A DNA stretch of 36,717 bases, taken from the NCBI GenBank assembly GCA_900544705.1, contig UQWH01000016.1, positions 1 to 36,717 of the forward strand, in the 5' to 3' direction. Each line of letters opens with the position of its first letter. The stretch's first letter is position 1. This DNA is from an uncultured Eubacteriales bacterium. GTDB taxonomy: Bacteria > Bacillota > Clostridia > Oscillospirales > Oscillospiraceae. Made by a program: the position numbers and the translations under genes. Shown piece after piece: positions 1 through 5,894 of the stretch. The notes beneath the pieces were generated by a model. The model was not told the DNA's origin. It saw only the letters and a list, made by a program, of their open reading frames with translations, and searched no databases.

Positions 1-72
1 GAAAAAGTAAACTAAAAATAAATATTTTTCGTGTCTACTTTTCTTGACTACTACAAGGGTAAAGGCTGATAC

Positions 73-150
73 TGCTTTTTCGTGCGAATCAGCATCTCAT
101 GAATTTGCTTTTTCGTGCAAATCCAGCTCCTGTGAACTTGCTTTTTCGTG
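73..150. repeat. Three 33-bp-spaced copies of TGCTTTTTCGTG
   Basis: The 12-mer TGCTTTTTCGTG starts at 73, 106 and 139, exactly 33 bp apart. A shorter TTTTTCGTG sits at 25-33. The DNA between copies is only partly similar. The last copy overlaps the -35 hexamer and spacer of the promoter for the DUF4143 ATPase gene, so the repeats could be operator sites. Spacing of about three helical turns would place bound proteins on one face of the DNA. The function is inferred. Confidence 0.75.
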
Positions 151-166
151 TTTTCCATGTTATACT
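138..166 (+). promoter_or_regulatory. Sigma-A-type promoter of the DUF4143 ATPase gene
   Basis: TTGCTT (138-143) and TATACT (161-166) are separated by 17 bp and lie 44 bp upstream of the ATG at 210. The third TTTTTCGTG repeat fills the start of the spacer. A ribosome-binding sequence AAGGAG lies just before the start codon. Confidence 0.65.
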
Positions 167-209
167 TAGCACATAAAAAGGGTAAGCTATCTGCATAAGG
201 AGTGAGAAG

Positions 210-1550
210 ATGCTGAAACGAAAAATATACGATGAACTCGTAGCGTGGAAAAGCAGCAGCAACGGAACAACCGCCATGATGATCGATGGCGCACGCCGTG
301 TCGGCAAAAGTTATATTGCCGAAGCGTTTGCAAAGGCTGAATACAAAAGCTATATCCTGATCGATTTTGGACGAGCTCCCACAGACATACTGGATCTATT
401 CACCAACGATAGCTCTGATCTTGATCTTTTCTTCGCAAAACTCGCAGCCTTCTATGCAACGCCTCTTCACAGAAGGGAATCTCTGATCATTTTTGATGAA
501 GTTCAACAATACCCGAGAGCCCGCCAGCTCATCAAATATCTTGTAGCGGATGGCCGGTTTGATTACCTTGAGACAGGATCGCTGATTCGGCTGAAAAAGA
601 ATGTCCAAGATATCATTATTCCTTCGGAAGAGGATCACATTGAGATGTTTCCGCTGGATTTTGAGGAATTTCTCTGGGCAATGGGAGACGAGGCCACATA
701 TCCACTGATTCGGCATTGTTTTGAAGCAAAGCAACCCCTTGGCGCAGCACTTCACCGGAAGATCATGAATGACTTTCGTCAATACATTCTGGTTGGGGGG
801 ATGCCTCAGTCCGTTCTTGCTTACATGAATGGCAAGGACTTCGAGGCATCCGATGTTGCCAAACGCAGGATTCTGAAGCTGTATCATGAGGATGTGGCAA
901 AATTTGCAGAGGGATATGAAGATAAAGTGTTTGCCGTATTCGATGGCATTCCGGGTCAGCTTTCAAAAAAAGAAAAGAAATACAAGCTTTCGTCTCTCGG
1001 AAAGCAGGCTCGTTTTCGCACTTATGAGGAATCATTTGTGTGGCTGAATGAAGCCATGATAGTAAATACCTGCTTCAATGCAACGGATCCTCATGTTGGG
1101 CTTGCGCTGAGTGCTGATAACGCCACGCAGAAGTGTTATATGGCAGATACCGGATTGCTTGTAACGCACACTTTCCAGGATAAAAAATACACAGACAATG
1201 AACTTTATCGTGCGATTCTCTTCGATAAACTTAATATCAACGAAGGAATGCTGATGGAAAACATTGTTGCACAGATGCTTCGCCATAGCCGTTCGCGCCT
1301 GTACTTTTATTCCCGTTCCGACAGCCAAAACCGGGAAAACCACATGGAAATCGATTTTCTAATTACCGAAGGGAAAAAGATTGCTCCGGTAGAAGTTAAA
1401 TCCGGCAATTATCGCTCCCATTCCTCTTTAGATAAATTTCGGAAACACTTCTCATCTGTAATTGGCAATTCCTATATTCTCTACACCAAAGATGTTATGA
1501 TCAAAGACGGCATCATTCATCTGCCCCTGTACATGGCAGAATTGTTATGA
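210..1550 (+). CDS. ATP-binding protein, AAA_14 plus DUF4143
   Basis: This 446-residue protein has a Walker A motif GARRVGKS at residues 27-34, a Walker B-like LIIFDE near 92-97, and a C-terminal domain with a D...EVK pattern (about 378-398: IDF...PVEVKSG) that resembles the PD-(D/E)XK-like fold of DUF4143. The length and order of domains match the family of predicted AAA ATPases common in gut anaerobes and on mobile elements, whose function is not established. It is transcribed alone on the plus strand, opposite to most genes here, from a promoter overlapped by short repeats, and is followed by a strong hairpin. The ATG is chosen for its AAGGAG ribosome-binding site. It may be cargo of the element. 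Confidence 0.9.
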   Translation: MLKRKIYDELVAWKSSSNGTTAMMIDGARRVGKSYIAEAFAKAEYKSYILIDFGRAPTDILDLFTNDSSDLDLFFAKLAAFYATPLHRRESLIIFDEVQQYPRARQLIKYLVADGRFDYLETGSLIRLKKNVQDIIIPSEEDHIEMFPLDFEEFLWAMGDEATYPLIRHCFEAKQPLGAALHRKIMNDFRQYILVGGMPQSVLAYMNGKDFEASDVAKRRILKLYHEDVAKFAEGYEDKVFAVFDGIPGQLSKKEKKYKLSSLGKQARFRTYEESFVWLNEAMIVNTCFNATDPHVGLALSADNATQKCYMADTGLLVTHTFQDKKYTDNELYRAILFDKLNINEGMLMENIVAQMLRHSRSRLYFYSRSDSQNRENHMEIDFLITEGKKIAPVEVKSGNYRSHSSLDKFRKHFSSVIGNSYILYTKDVMIKDGIIHLPLYMAELL

Positions 1551-1556
1551 TATGAG

Positions 1557-1586
1557 GGAGCCTTGTAAATTTTTACAAGGCTCCTT
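1557..1586 (+). terminator. Hairpin after the DUF4143 ATPase gene
   Basis: GGAGCCTTGTAAA (1557-1569) pairs perfectly with TTTACAAGGCTCC (1572-1584), immediately after the TGA at 1548-1550. The T-rich tail is short. It probably terminates the plus-strand gene and could also act on the minus strand. Confidence 0.75.
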
Positions 1587-1620
1587 CTGCGTATAACGAG
1601 GTGCTTTTGCACCTTCTGAA

Positions 1621-1776
1621 TTACCTTGCCAGCCTCAGAATCAGTTTCTCTACATCCTCCGTAGGTTTTCCGGCATTCAGCAGCTTATTGCGCCAGCGAA
1701 GAAGGATGCTGCGGGCATAGCGGGCTTCCTGCGGCGTCAGGGTCAGGACGACTTTGTCACGCTTGCGAAAGAACAT
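1621..1776 (-). CDS. Small conserved-type mobile-element protein, 51 aa
   Basis: A short reading frame begins MFFRKRDKVVLTLTPQEA and ends at a TAA at 1621-1623. It has a GGAGGTG ribosome-binding site 6 nt before the ATG. The protein is basic, with a predicted helical stretch rich in Arg and Leu. It lies downstream of the ArdC-like gene on the same strand, 60 bp away, so it is probably the last gene of that operon. Small proteins of this look are common beside ArdC-like genes in clostridial elements, but I do not recognise a named family. No function is assigned. Confidence 0.65.
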   Translation of the reverse strand: MFFRKRDKVVLTLTPQEARYARSILLRWRNKLLNAGKPTEDVEKLILRLAR

Positions 1777-1838
1777 AGCGGGCACCTCCGTTTTTTCTCC
1801 AGTGTAGCCGGAGGGGACGGCGGCGTCAACTCTGCGAA

Positions 1839-2846
1839 TCAGCGCTCCCGGCCCCGTTCCTTTTGCTTCACCTCCAGCACGGACCTGCAGGCCCTTTCAT
1901 ACTCCATGTCGGTGATGAGCCCGGCCTTGTAGTCCATATAAGTGGCTGCCGCCTGTGCGTCCTTGATGGCACGGATCAGGGTTTCAGGCTTGTCCCGGAT
2001 GGACTGGATCCAGGCCTGAACGTAGGCCTTGTGATTGTCGAGGTGCTGGGGCGTGGCCGTTACGTCCAGATCCACGCCCATAAAACAGGAGCACATTTCC
2101 GCAACCAGCTCCTCATAGGCATACTGTGGCGTGCCGAACAGGGCACCCTGCGGCCGGTTCAGGCGGTTCGGGTGGCCGGTGGAATGGGACAGCTCATGGA
2201 GCGCCGTGGCGTTGAAGGCATACTCGCTCTGGAAAGAGCCGGGCGTGGGCAGATGGATCTTATCCTGCATGGGCGAGTAGTAGGCCTGATCGCCGCCGTC
2301 GGTCAGAATCTCCACGCCCATACCGGCGCTGAGCTTTCCGATCAGCTCATCGGGGGTGATGTCGCTTTCCTGCACCGCAGGCAGCTCCGGCATTCCCTCA
2401 ATGTCGCAGGCGTTGAACACCGCCGTATAGCGGGTGGACAGCTTGAACTCCGTCTCACTGCGCCCGTCCCGGAGCTGCTGTTTGTACTGCTCCCAGGTCA
2501 GGGCCTTTTTGTCCTAGAGGTCGTAGGGATACCAGTATTCCACATAGGTGGCCTTGGAGCCTTTCTTCAGGTGCCAGTTTTGCTTGGGGTGGTATTTGCC
2601 GTCCTGATCCATGATCTGCACCATGGTCACCCAGCGGGGATCGTCATAGCCCTTCATCACGGAAATGAGGCTCAGCCAGAAGGCGTTGCAGCCCCGGTAA
2701 CAGGCCTTGGTGATGCCGTTCTGGGGCGCACTGCCGCCGCTGCCGCGCCACTCCTTCTGCCATTCCAGCCCCTTTTCCTCCAGCACATGGGCAAAGGTAT
2801 CGGCCAGCTCAGCACGGTATTCGTCCTTATTCTTCGGTCTGCTCAT
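1839..2846 (-). pseudogene. ArdC-like zincin-metallopeptidase protein with in-frame TAG
   Basis: The frame opens at ATG 2846 with an N-terminal ArdC-type domain (begins MSRPKNKDEYRAELADTF; includes WQKEW, NGITKACYRGCNAFWL). It meets a TAG at 2514-2516, then continues in the same frame to 1839. The second half holds the zincin signature HELSH plus the downstream E (YEELVAEMCS) and the SFQSEYAFNATALHELSHSTGH block. ArdC proteins bind ssDNA and protect incoming DNA from restriction. Read through, the product would be about 335 residues, the normal size. The stop separates the DNA-binding half from the metallopeptidase half. No good ribosome-binding site precedes a restart such as ATG 2420, so I treat the gene as broken unless the amber codon is suppressed. 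Confidence 0.8.
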
Positions 2847-2913
2847 CGGTTATTACCTCCCATTCCTCCGGGGTGAGGGTGTCCTCATCCACAAAAACGA
2901 TTTCTTTCTTCAT
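2827..2913 (-). CDS. Very small acidic protein, 28 aa, upstream of the ArdC-like gene
   Basis: The frame begins MKKEIVFVDEDTLTPEEWEV and ends with TAA at 2827-2829, so its end overlaps the start of the ArdC-like gene (ATG 2846) by 20 bp. Its ATG shares an ATGA overlap with the stop of the preceding small gene. Tight overlaps on both sides argue that it is translated, possibly by coupling. The product is strongly acidic. No family is recognised. Confidence 0.5.
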   Translation of the reverse strand: MKKEIVFVDEDTLTPEEWEVITDEQTEE

Positions 2914-3080
2914 CGGGCATCATTCCTTTCTCTCGGTTTTTTGCTGGGCACATCCTCAATGGAAAATCCGTTCGGAGGCGGATCCATTTCTTGCAAAAAA
3001 TCCTTAGAAATCGTCTTGCCGTCCCGGTCTCTATACAAAACCACGCACAGCGGAGGCAAACAACAGCCCCGTCCGGGCAT
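2910..3080 (-). CDS. Small mobile-element protein, 56 aa
   Basis: The frame begins MPGRGCCLPPLCVVLYRDRD and continues with GKTISKDFLQEMDPPPNGFS. It ends in a TGA that forms an ATGA overlap with the next small gene. It starts inside the last 50 bp of the preceding HTH-like gene in another frame; the ATG at 3080 is the only ATG available before an in-frame stop. The pattern PPLCVV.YRD.DGKTISKDFL resembles short proteins in clostridial conjugative elements, from memory only. Function unknown. Confidence 0.5.
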   Translation of the reverse strand: MPGRGCCLPPLCVVLYRDRDGKTISKDFLQEMDPPPNGFSIEDVPSKKPRERNDAR

Positions 3081-3354
3081 TGGAGACCTGCGTCACCATT
3101 CCGTTGAGGCGGTACACGGTGTTGTTGATCTCTTTCTGATTGTCAGCAAAGTAATAGCCGCTTTCGTCGCTGCAGATGGGATAGCCCGCCTGCCGCAGGG
3201 CGCTGATCTTGCGGCGGATGTTCCGCCCGTCCAGACAAAAGAGCCGCTGCAGATCCTCACTGTGGATCGCGCGGCTCTTTCCCGTGTGGTGTTCTCTCAG
3301 ATAGGCGCAGATCGCCGTTTTCTTATCTGCACCGCAGGGGCAGCAGCAGTTCAT
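3031..3354 (-). CDS. Predicted HTH-type small mobile-element protein, 107 aa
   Basis: The frame begins MNCCCPCGADKKTAICAYLR after a good GGAGG ribosome-binding site (GGAGGAATGCACG-ATG). Residues 35-75 (EDLQRLFCLDGRNIRRKISALRQAG, then YPICSDESGYYFA) look like a winged-helix DNA-binding fold of the kind found in phage and element replication or regulatory proteins. The start forms an ATGA overlap with the stop of the truncated gene before it. The same frame stays open far upstream, but that upstream part belongs to a different gene (the DUF3991 fragment) joined by a deletion. The C-terminus overlaps the next small gene. Confidence 0.65.
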   Translation of the reverse strand: MNCCCPCGADKKTAICAYLREHHTGKSRAIHSEDLQRLFCLDGRNIRRKISALRQAGYPICSDESGYYFADNQKEINNTVYRLNGMVTQVSNARTGLLFASAVRGFV

Positions 3355-3455
3355 CGTGCATTCCTCCTTTTCCGGTACTCTTTTGCCGGACTCGGCAGTG
3401 AAAAGCCGTAGACCTTGGCAATGTCGTCGCCCAGCCGCTCGAAAAGAACAGCCCT
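3351..3455 (-). pseudogene. C-terminal remnant of an unidentified element gene
   Basis: In the frame that reaches the TGA at 3351-3353, the sequence reads VLFERLGDDIAKVYGFSLPS and ends in KRRNAR. This looks like an authentic C-terminus with normal codon use. It is coupled by ATGA to the HTH-type gene downstream and has no start of its own. It abuts the DUF3991 fragment at about 3448-3456, where two frames meet. It is probably the 3' end of a gene whose body was lost in a deletion. Confidence 0.5.
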
Positions 3456-3669
3456 TGACTTTCACAAGATAGTCAAGGGCATTGTAGCCGCCGATGCGTT
3501 GTGACCACCACATCCACTTGCCGTTAGAAATCTTCAAGCTGTCGTGGGTGCGGGTGGTATAATTGTTGCCGGAAATGCGGACAAGCTCCTGCGGCTCACA
3601 GCTTTGCAGATAGGTCAACAGGTCGATTTGCCGTGCCTGTTCCACCACCTCCGGTGGAATATATGGCAT
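3456..3669 (-). pseudogene. DUF3991/TOPRIM-type protein, N-terminal fragment only
   Basis: The frame begins MPYIPPEVVEQARQIDLLTY. It contains the CHC2-like block TRTHDSLKISNGKWMWWSQR and GGYNALDYLVKVKG, which is characteristic of the N-terminus of the DUF3991 and TOPRIM proteins of clostridial integrative elements (primase-like). After roughly 70 residues the family sequence stops and the DNA continues as the tail of a different gene. Full-length members are several hundred residues long, so the TOPRIM part is missing. The start has a weak AGGTG ribosome-binding site and lies 4 bp after the DUF3848 stop. Confidence 0.7.
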
Positions 3670-3673
3670 AAAA

Positions 3674-4012
3674 TCACCTGCTTTCCCGTTGCTTTTTCTT
3701 CTCCTGCCGTTGCAGGCTCTTATCCGCTTCCGTTTCGATGGAGTCCCGGATGGTATCCATATGCTCGGTTTCTCTGTCCCGGAACTCCTTATACACATCA
3801 CTCAGAGGACAAGGGGAACGAAGCAAAGCCCTTGCCTTTTCCGGCTCAAGCTCCAGCTCCTCCATACCCATTACGATGTCCTCCCGCATCGTGTATTCGT
3901 AGGTATGATTGAGGATTTCGGACGGCTCCTGATGCAGTAGCCAGTCCCGGTATTTGTCCTGCTCGGCTTTCATTTTCTCGTAAAGTCGAGCGTTGTAATC
4001 TGTTTCGCTTAT
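3674..4012 (-). CDS. DUF3848 domain protein, start codon apparently ATA
   Basis: The product contains the DUF3848 block (YEKMKAEQDKYRDWLL, EILNHTYEYTMREDIVMGM, KARALLRSPCPLSDVYKEF). This is a small protein family of clostridial integrative elements with no known activity. A strong GAAGGAGG site lies 8 nt before codon 4012-4010, where the family's natural start (Met-Ser-Glu-Thr) would be, but that codon is ATA. Alternatives are a TTG at 4066 without a ribosome-binding site, or an internal ATG at 3973. Either the start has mutated and expression is poor, or ATA is used inefficiently. The gene sits directly upstream of the DUF3991 fragment in the same operon. Confidence 0.7.
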   Translation of the reverse strand: MSETDYNARLYEKMKAEQDKYRDWLLHQEPSEILNHTYEYTMREDIVMGMEELELEPEKARALLRSPCPLSDVYKEFRDRETEHMDTIRDSIETEADKSLQRQEKKKQRESR

Positions 4013-4105
4013 AGCGAACACCTCCTTCAAAATAGAAATAGCCGCCTGATTTCTTTTGAAAACCAAGCAGCTATGTACGCTATATTCAGTTCGACAAACT
4101 GGAAG

Positions 4106-4423
4106 TTATTTTTTTCTTAATGGCAATGCTATTAAATTTCCCAATAATGCAATAACTGCATATCCAACTACATAAACCCATGCACTTGAGTTATAAAATA
4201 TAAATATAGATGGCGCAAACATTATTGCTACAATCAAAATATACCAGAAGTTAAAACCATTCCTAATCCCATAAAAAACAGAGGTTATTAAACATATTAG
4301 AGGAATAATTACTAACATAACAATCATTGCACTTCCTGTGTTTTTTATAAACCAAGGAACGATATAAAAATCTATCAGCAACAGTAGGTAGAAAACCATG
4401 TTCTTTTTTAATTTATCCATCAT
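4106..4423 (-). CDS. Small four-helix membrane protein, AT-rich
   Basis: The 105-residue product has about four hydrophobic segments (residues 9-24, 32-50, 58-75 and 81-100) and a basic tail LPLRKK. The coding sequence is markedly AT-rich compared with both sides, a sign of recent transfer. It lies between the DUF3848 gene and the HxlR gene, both on the same strand, with short gaps. No family is recognised. Its position next to the HxlR/flavin-reductase pair suggests the same cargo block, but a role in transport or stress is only a guess. Confidence 0.65.
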   Translation of the reverse strand: MMDKLKKNMVFYLLLLIDFYIVPWFIKNTGSAMIVMLVIIPLICLITSVFYGIRNGFNFWYILIVAIMFAPSIFIFYNSSAWVYVVGYAVIALLGNLIALPLRKK

Positions 4424-4450
4424 ATCATCATCCTTTCAAATTCCGATTTG

Positions 4451-4789
4451 TCACCCTCTCAGTCGATTCTCCTCACCCCAAACGCAGAGCTGATCCAGCA
4501 CAGTCATCAGCGATTTTCCTCGTTCCGAAAGCGTATATTCCACCTTCGGCGGGATCTGCGGATACTCAGTGCGGACGATCAGTTTATCCGCTTCCAGCTC
4601 CTTGAGATTCGTGCTGAGAGTCTTGTCGGAAATAGTTTTCAGATACCGTTTCAGCTCATTGAATCGCACCGTCTCAAACTCCATCAGGCAGTAAAGAATG
4701 ACCATTTTGTGCTTGCCGGAGATCAGCGACAGCGTGTAGGCAAAGCCGGTATCTTCAAAATTGGCGTTCTCAATATAGTTCTTTATCAT
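4451..4789 (-). CDS. HxlR-family winged-helix regulator
   Basis: The 112-residue protein has the HxlR pattern: ALT/TLSLISGKHKMVILYCL, RFNELKRYLKTISDKTLSTNLKELEADKLIVR and YTLSERGKSL. HxlR proteins are small dimeric regulators, often sensing redox or electrophile stress (YodB and HypR in Bacillus). It is divergent from a flavin reductase gene, a usual arrangement in which the regulator controls the enzyme. The ATG follows GGAGAAAGCAA. Conserved sensing cysteines near the N-terminus are not evident; the Cys in ILYCL is in the HTH region. The intergenic inverted repeat at 4807-4831 is the likely operator. Confidence 0.92.
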   Translation of the reverse strand: MIKNYIENANFEDTGFAYTLSLISGKHKMVILYCLMEFETVRFNELKRYLKTISDKTLSTNLKELEADKLIVRTEYPQIPPKVEYTLSERGKSLMTVLDQLCVWGEENRLRG

Positions 4790-4806
4790 TTGCTTTCTCC
4801 AAGGAT

Positions 4807-4831
4807 AGTACCTGTCTTTTTAGCCAGTACT
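4807..4831. promoter_or_regulatory. Candidate HxlR operator, AGTAC-N15-GTACT
   Basis: AGTAC (4807-4811) and GTACT (4827-4831) form an inverted repeat with a 15-nt spacer between the divergent hxlR and flavin-reductase genes. The right arm touches the -35 hexamer of the reductase promoter. HxlR proteins generally bind TACT/AGTA-type inverted repeats, so this is a plausible binding site. Confidence 0.5.
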
Positions 4832-4858
4832 TGAATTTCTGATTTGCTTGAGTATAAT
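4831..4858 (+). promoter_or_regulatory. Sigma-A-type promoter of the flavin reductase gene
   Basis: TTGAAT (4831-4836) and a perfect TATAAT (4853-4858) are 16 bp apart, 50 bp upstream of the start codon. The -35 element overlaps the candidate HxlR operator, as expected for repression. Confidence 0.75.
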
Positions 4859-4908
4859 TATAAGCAGGATGAACAGTCCTGTCAATACGGTCACAAGGAG
4901 AAGTTATC

Positions 4909-5475
4909 ATGAGAACAAAATTGAAAATCACTGAGGGTATTTTCCCAATGCCGGTTCTGATGGTTGCAACTTACAACGAGGACGGCAGCGTCAATGTCAT
5001 GAACTCCGCATGGGGCACCATGCAGGAGCGGGACACCGTTGCGCTGAACCTTACCGAGACTCATAAGACCGTACAGAACATCAAGGCACGGGGCGCATTT
5101 ACCGTCAGCATTGCCGATGCCGCCCACATGGTCGAAGCGGATTATTTTGGTGTGGAGTCCGGCAATAAAGTTGCCGATAAATTTGCCCACAGCGGTCTGA
5201 CTGCCAGCAAAGCCGAAAGCGTCGATGCGCCTGTCATCAATGAGTTCCCAATTTGCCTGGAGTGCAAGTTCATTGAGTATCAGAACAATGAATACGGATG
5301 CGGTGTCATCGGTAAGGTAGTCAATGTCACTGCCGATGAAAGCGTTATGGTGGACGGAAAAATTGATATGTCTAAGGTCAACGCCATCGCATTTGACCCC
5401 TACACCCACGGCTATTATAAAGTCACCGAGCGTGTGGGCGAGGCGTTCAGAGACGGTCTGAAATTGAAAAAGTAA
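4909..5475 (+). CDS. Flavin reductase-like FMN-binding protein
   Basis: The 188-residue protein matches the flavin reductase-like (split beta-barrel) family: MPVLMVATYNEDGSVNVMNS near residues 14-34, LNLTETHKTVQNIKARGAFTVSIA near 46-70, and NVxAIAFDPYTHGYYKVTERVGEAF at the C-terminus. Such proteins bind FMN and reduce flavins or other small molecules with NAD(P)H; the substrate cannot be read from sequence. The ATG follows AAGGAGAAGTTATC. It is divergently transcribed from an HxlR regulator that probably controls it, and is followed by a strong hairpin terminator, so it is a single-gene unit. Confidence 0.92.
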   Translation: MRTKLKITEGIFPMPVLMVATYNEDGSVNVMNSAWGTMQERDTVALNLTETHKTVQNIKARGAFTVSIADAAHMVEADYFGVESGNKVADKFAHSGLTASKAESVDAPVINEFPICLECKFIEYQNNEYGCGVIGKVVNVTADESVMVDGKIDMSKVNAIAFDPYTHGYYKVTERVGEAFRDGLKLKK

Positions 5476-5484
5476 GGTATGCAG

Positions 5485-5518
5485 AGAAGGAGCTTTCGCA
5501 TAAGCGAAGGCTCCTTCT
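5485..5518 (+). terminator. Hairpin terminator after the flavin reductase gene
   Basis: AGAAGGAGCTTTCGC (5485-5499) pairs with GCGAAGGCTCCTTCT (5504-5518) with one mismatch and a 4-nt loop, just after the stop of the reductase gene. Confidence 0.75.
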
Positions 5519-5552
5519 TAAAATATGTGGATTTCACAACTTCCGATTTGTC

Positions 5553-5621
5553 TTACTTCTTTTCCAGTTCATACCGTGTGGTACGGCTTCCGCCGAATTG
5601 TTTGATTTGACCGTTATCCAC
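5553..5621 (-). pseudogene. Possible C-terminal remnant of an AAA_4-type (AlbA/RecG-like) regulator
   Basis: The minus-strand frame reads VDNGQIKQFGGSRTTRYELEKK and then TAA. The pattern (I.Q.GGSRTTRYEL) resembles the winged-helix tail of ATP-binding DNA-binding proteins of the AAA_4 type. There is no start with a usable ribosome-binding site and no upstream homology. It is best read as a leftover 3' end; identity is tentative. Confidence 0.3.
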
Positions 5622-5719
5622 TCACCTCTCAGCTCTGTTCTACCCATTTTCTAACCATTCTAATCATCGCTGTCAGCCATTCTGATTAGAATAATGAGAA
5701 GCAAGGCATCATCAAGAAT

Positions 5720-5761
5720 GCGAAGTGTCCCAAATTTTATATATTATTCGGAACACTTCGC
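5720..5761. repeat. Palindrome with AT-rich loop downstream of the adhesin operon
   Basis: GCGAAGTGTCC (5720-5730) and GGAACACTTCGC (5750-5761) are inverted with one mismatch around an AT-rich 20-nt centre. It is a likely hairpin end for the minus-strand adhesin transcript, although there is no long T-run. It could also be a protein-binding site. Confidence 0.45.
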
Positions 5762-5804
5762 GTAACTCAGGAAAACAACCTAAGACCGATGCCGCCCAGT
5801 TCGT

Positions 5805-5894
5805 TCACTTACCTCTGTTTCGCAGCTTCAAAAAAATCAGCCCTGCGATGATAAACACCACAAGGCCGATGCCGACGATGGTTTTAACGCTCAT
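5805..5894 (-). CDS. 29-residue single-pass membrane peptide overlapping the adhesin 3' end
   Basis: The frame begins MSVKTIVGIGLVVFIIAGLI and ends in KLRNRGK. It is one hydrophobic helix (about residues 5-23) with a basic tail, so it is predicted to be a membrane peptide. It has a strong AAGGAGGGCAAGC-ATG start that lies inside the last codons of the adhesin gene, with an 11-bp overlap in a different frame. Strong translation signals and coupling to the adhesin argue that it is real. It is too short for standard annotation. A helper role for adhesin anchoring or membrane passage is speculative. Confidence 0.6.
   Translation of the reverse strand: MSVKTIVGIGLVVFIIAGLIFLKLRNRGK

Larger units (their letters stand above)
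5519..5804. other. Intergenic stretch with gene remnant and two inverted repeats
   Basis: Together with the terminator before it, this makes a gap of over 300 bp without an intact gene. It holds a short minus-strand coding remnant (5553-5621), a perfect 10-bp inverted repeat (5657-5666 with 5683-5692) and a longer palindrome (5720-5730 with 5751-5761). It is AT-rich. It probably marks a boundary between two cargo blocks. Confidence 0.5.

Noticed and set aside
25..150. The TTTTTCGTG repeats as a CRISPR array
   Set aside because: The identical part is only 12 bp, there are three or four copies, one interval differs (51 bp), and the DNA between copies is itself partly similar. No cas gene is nearby.
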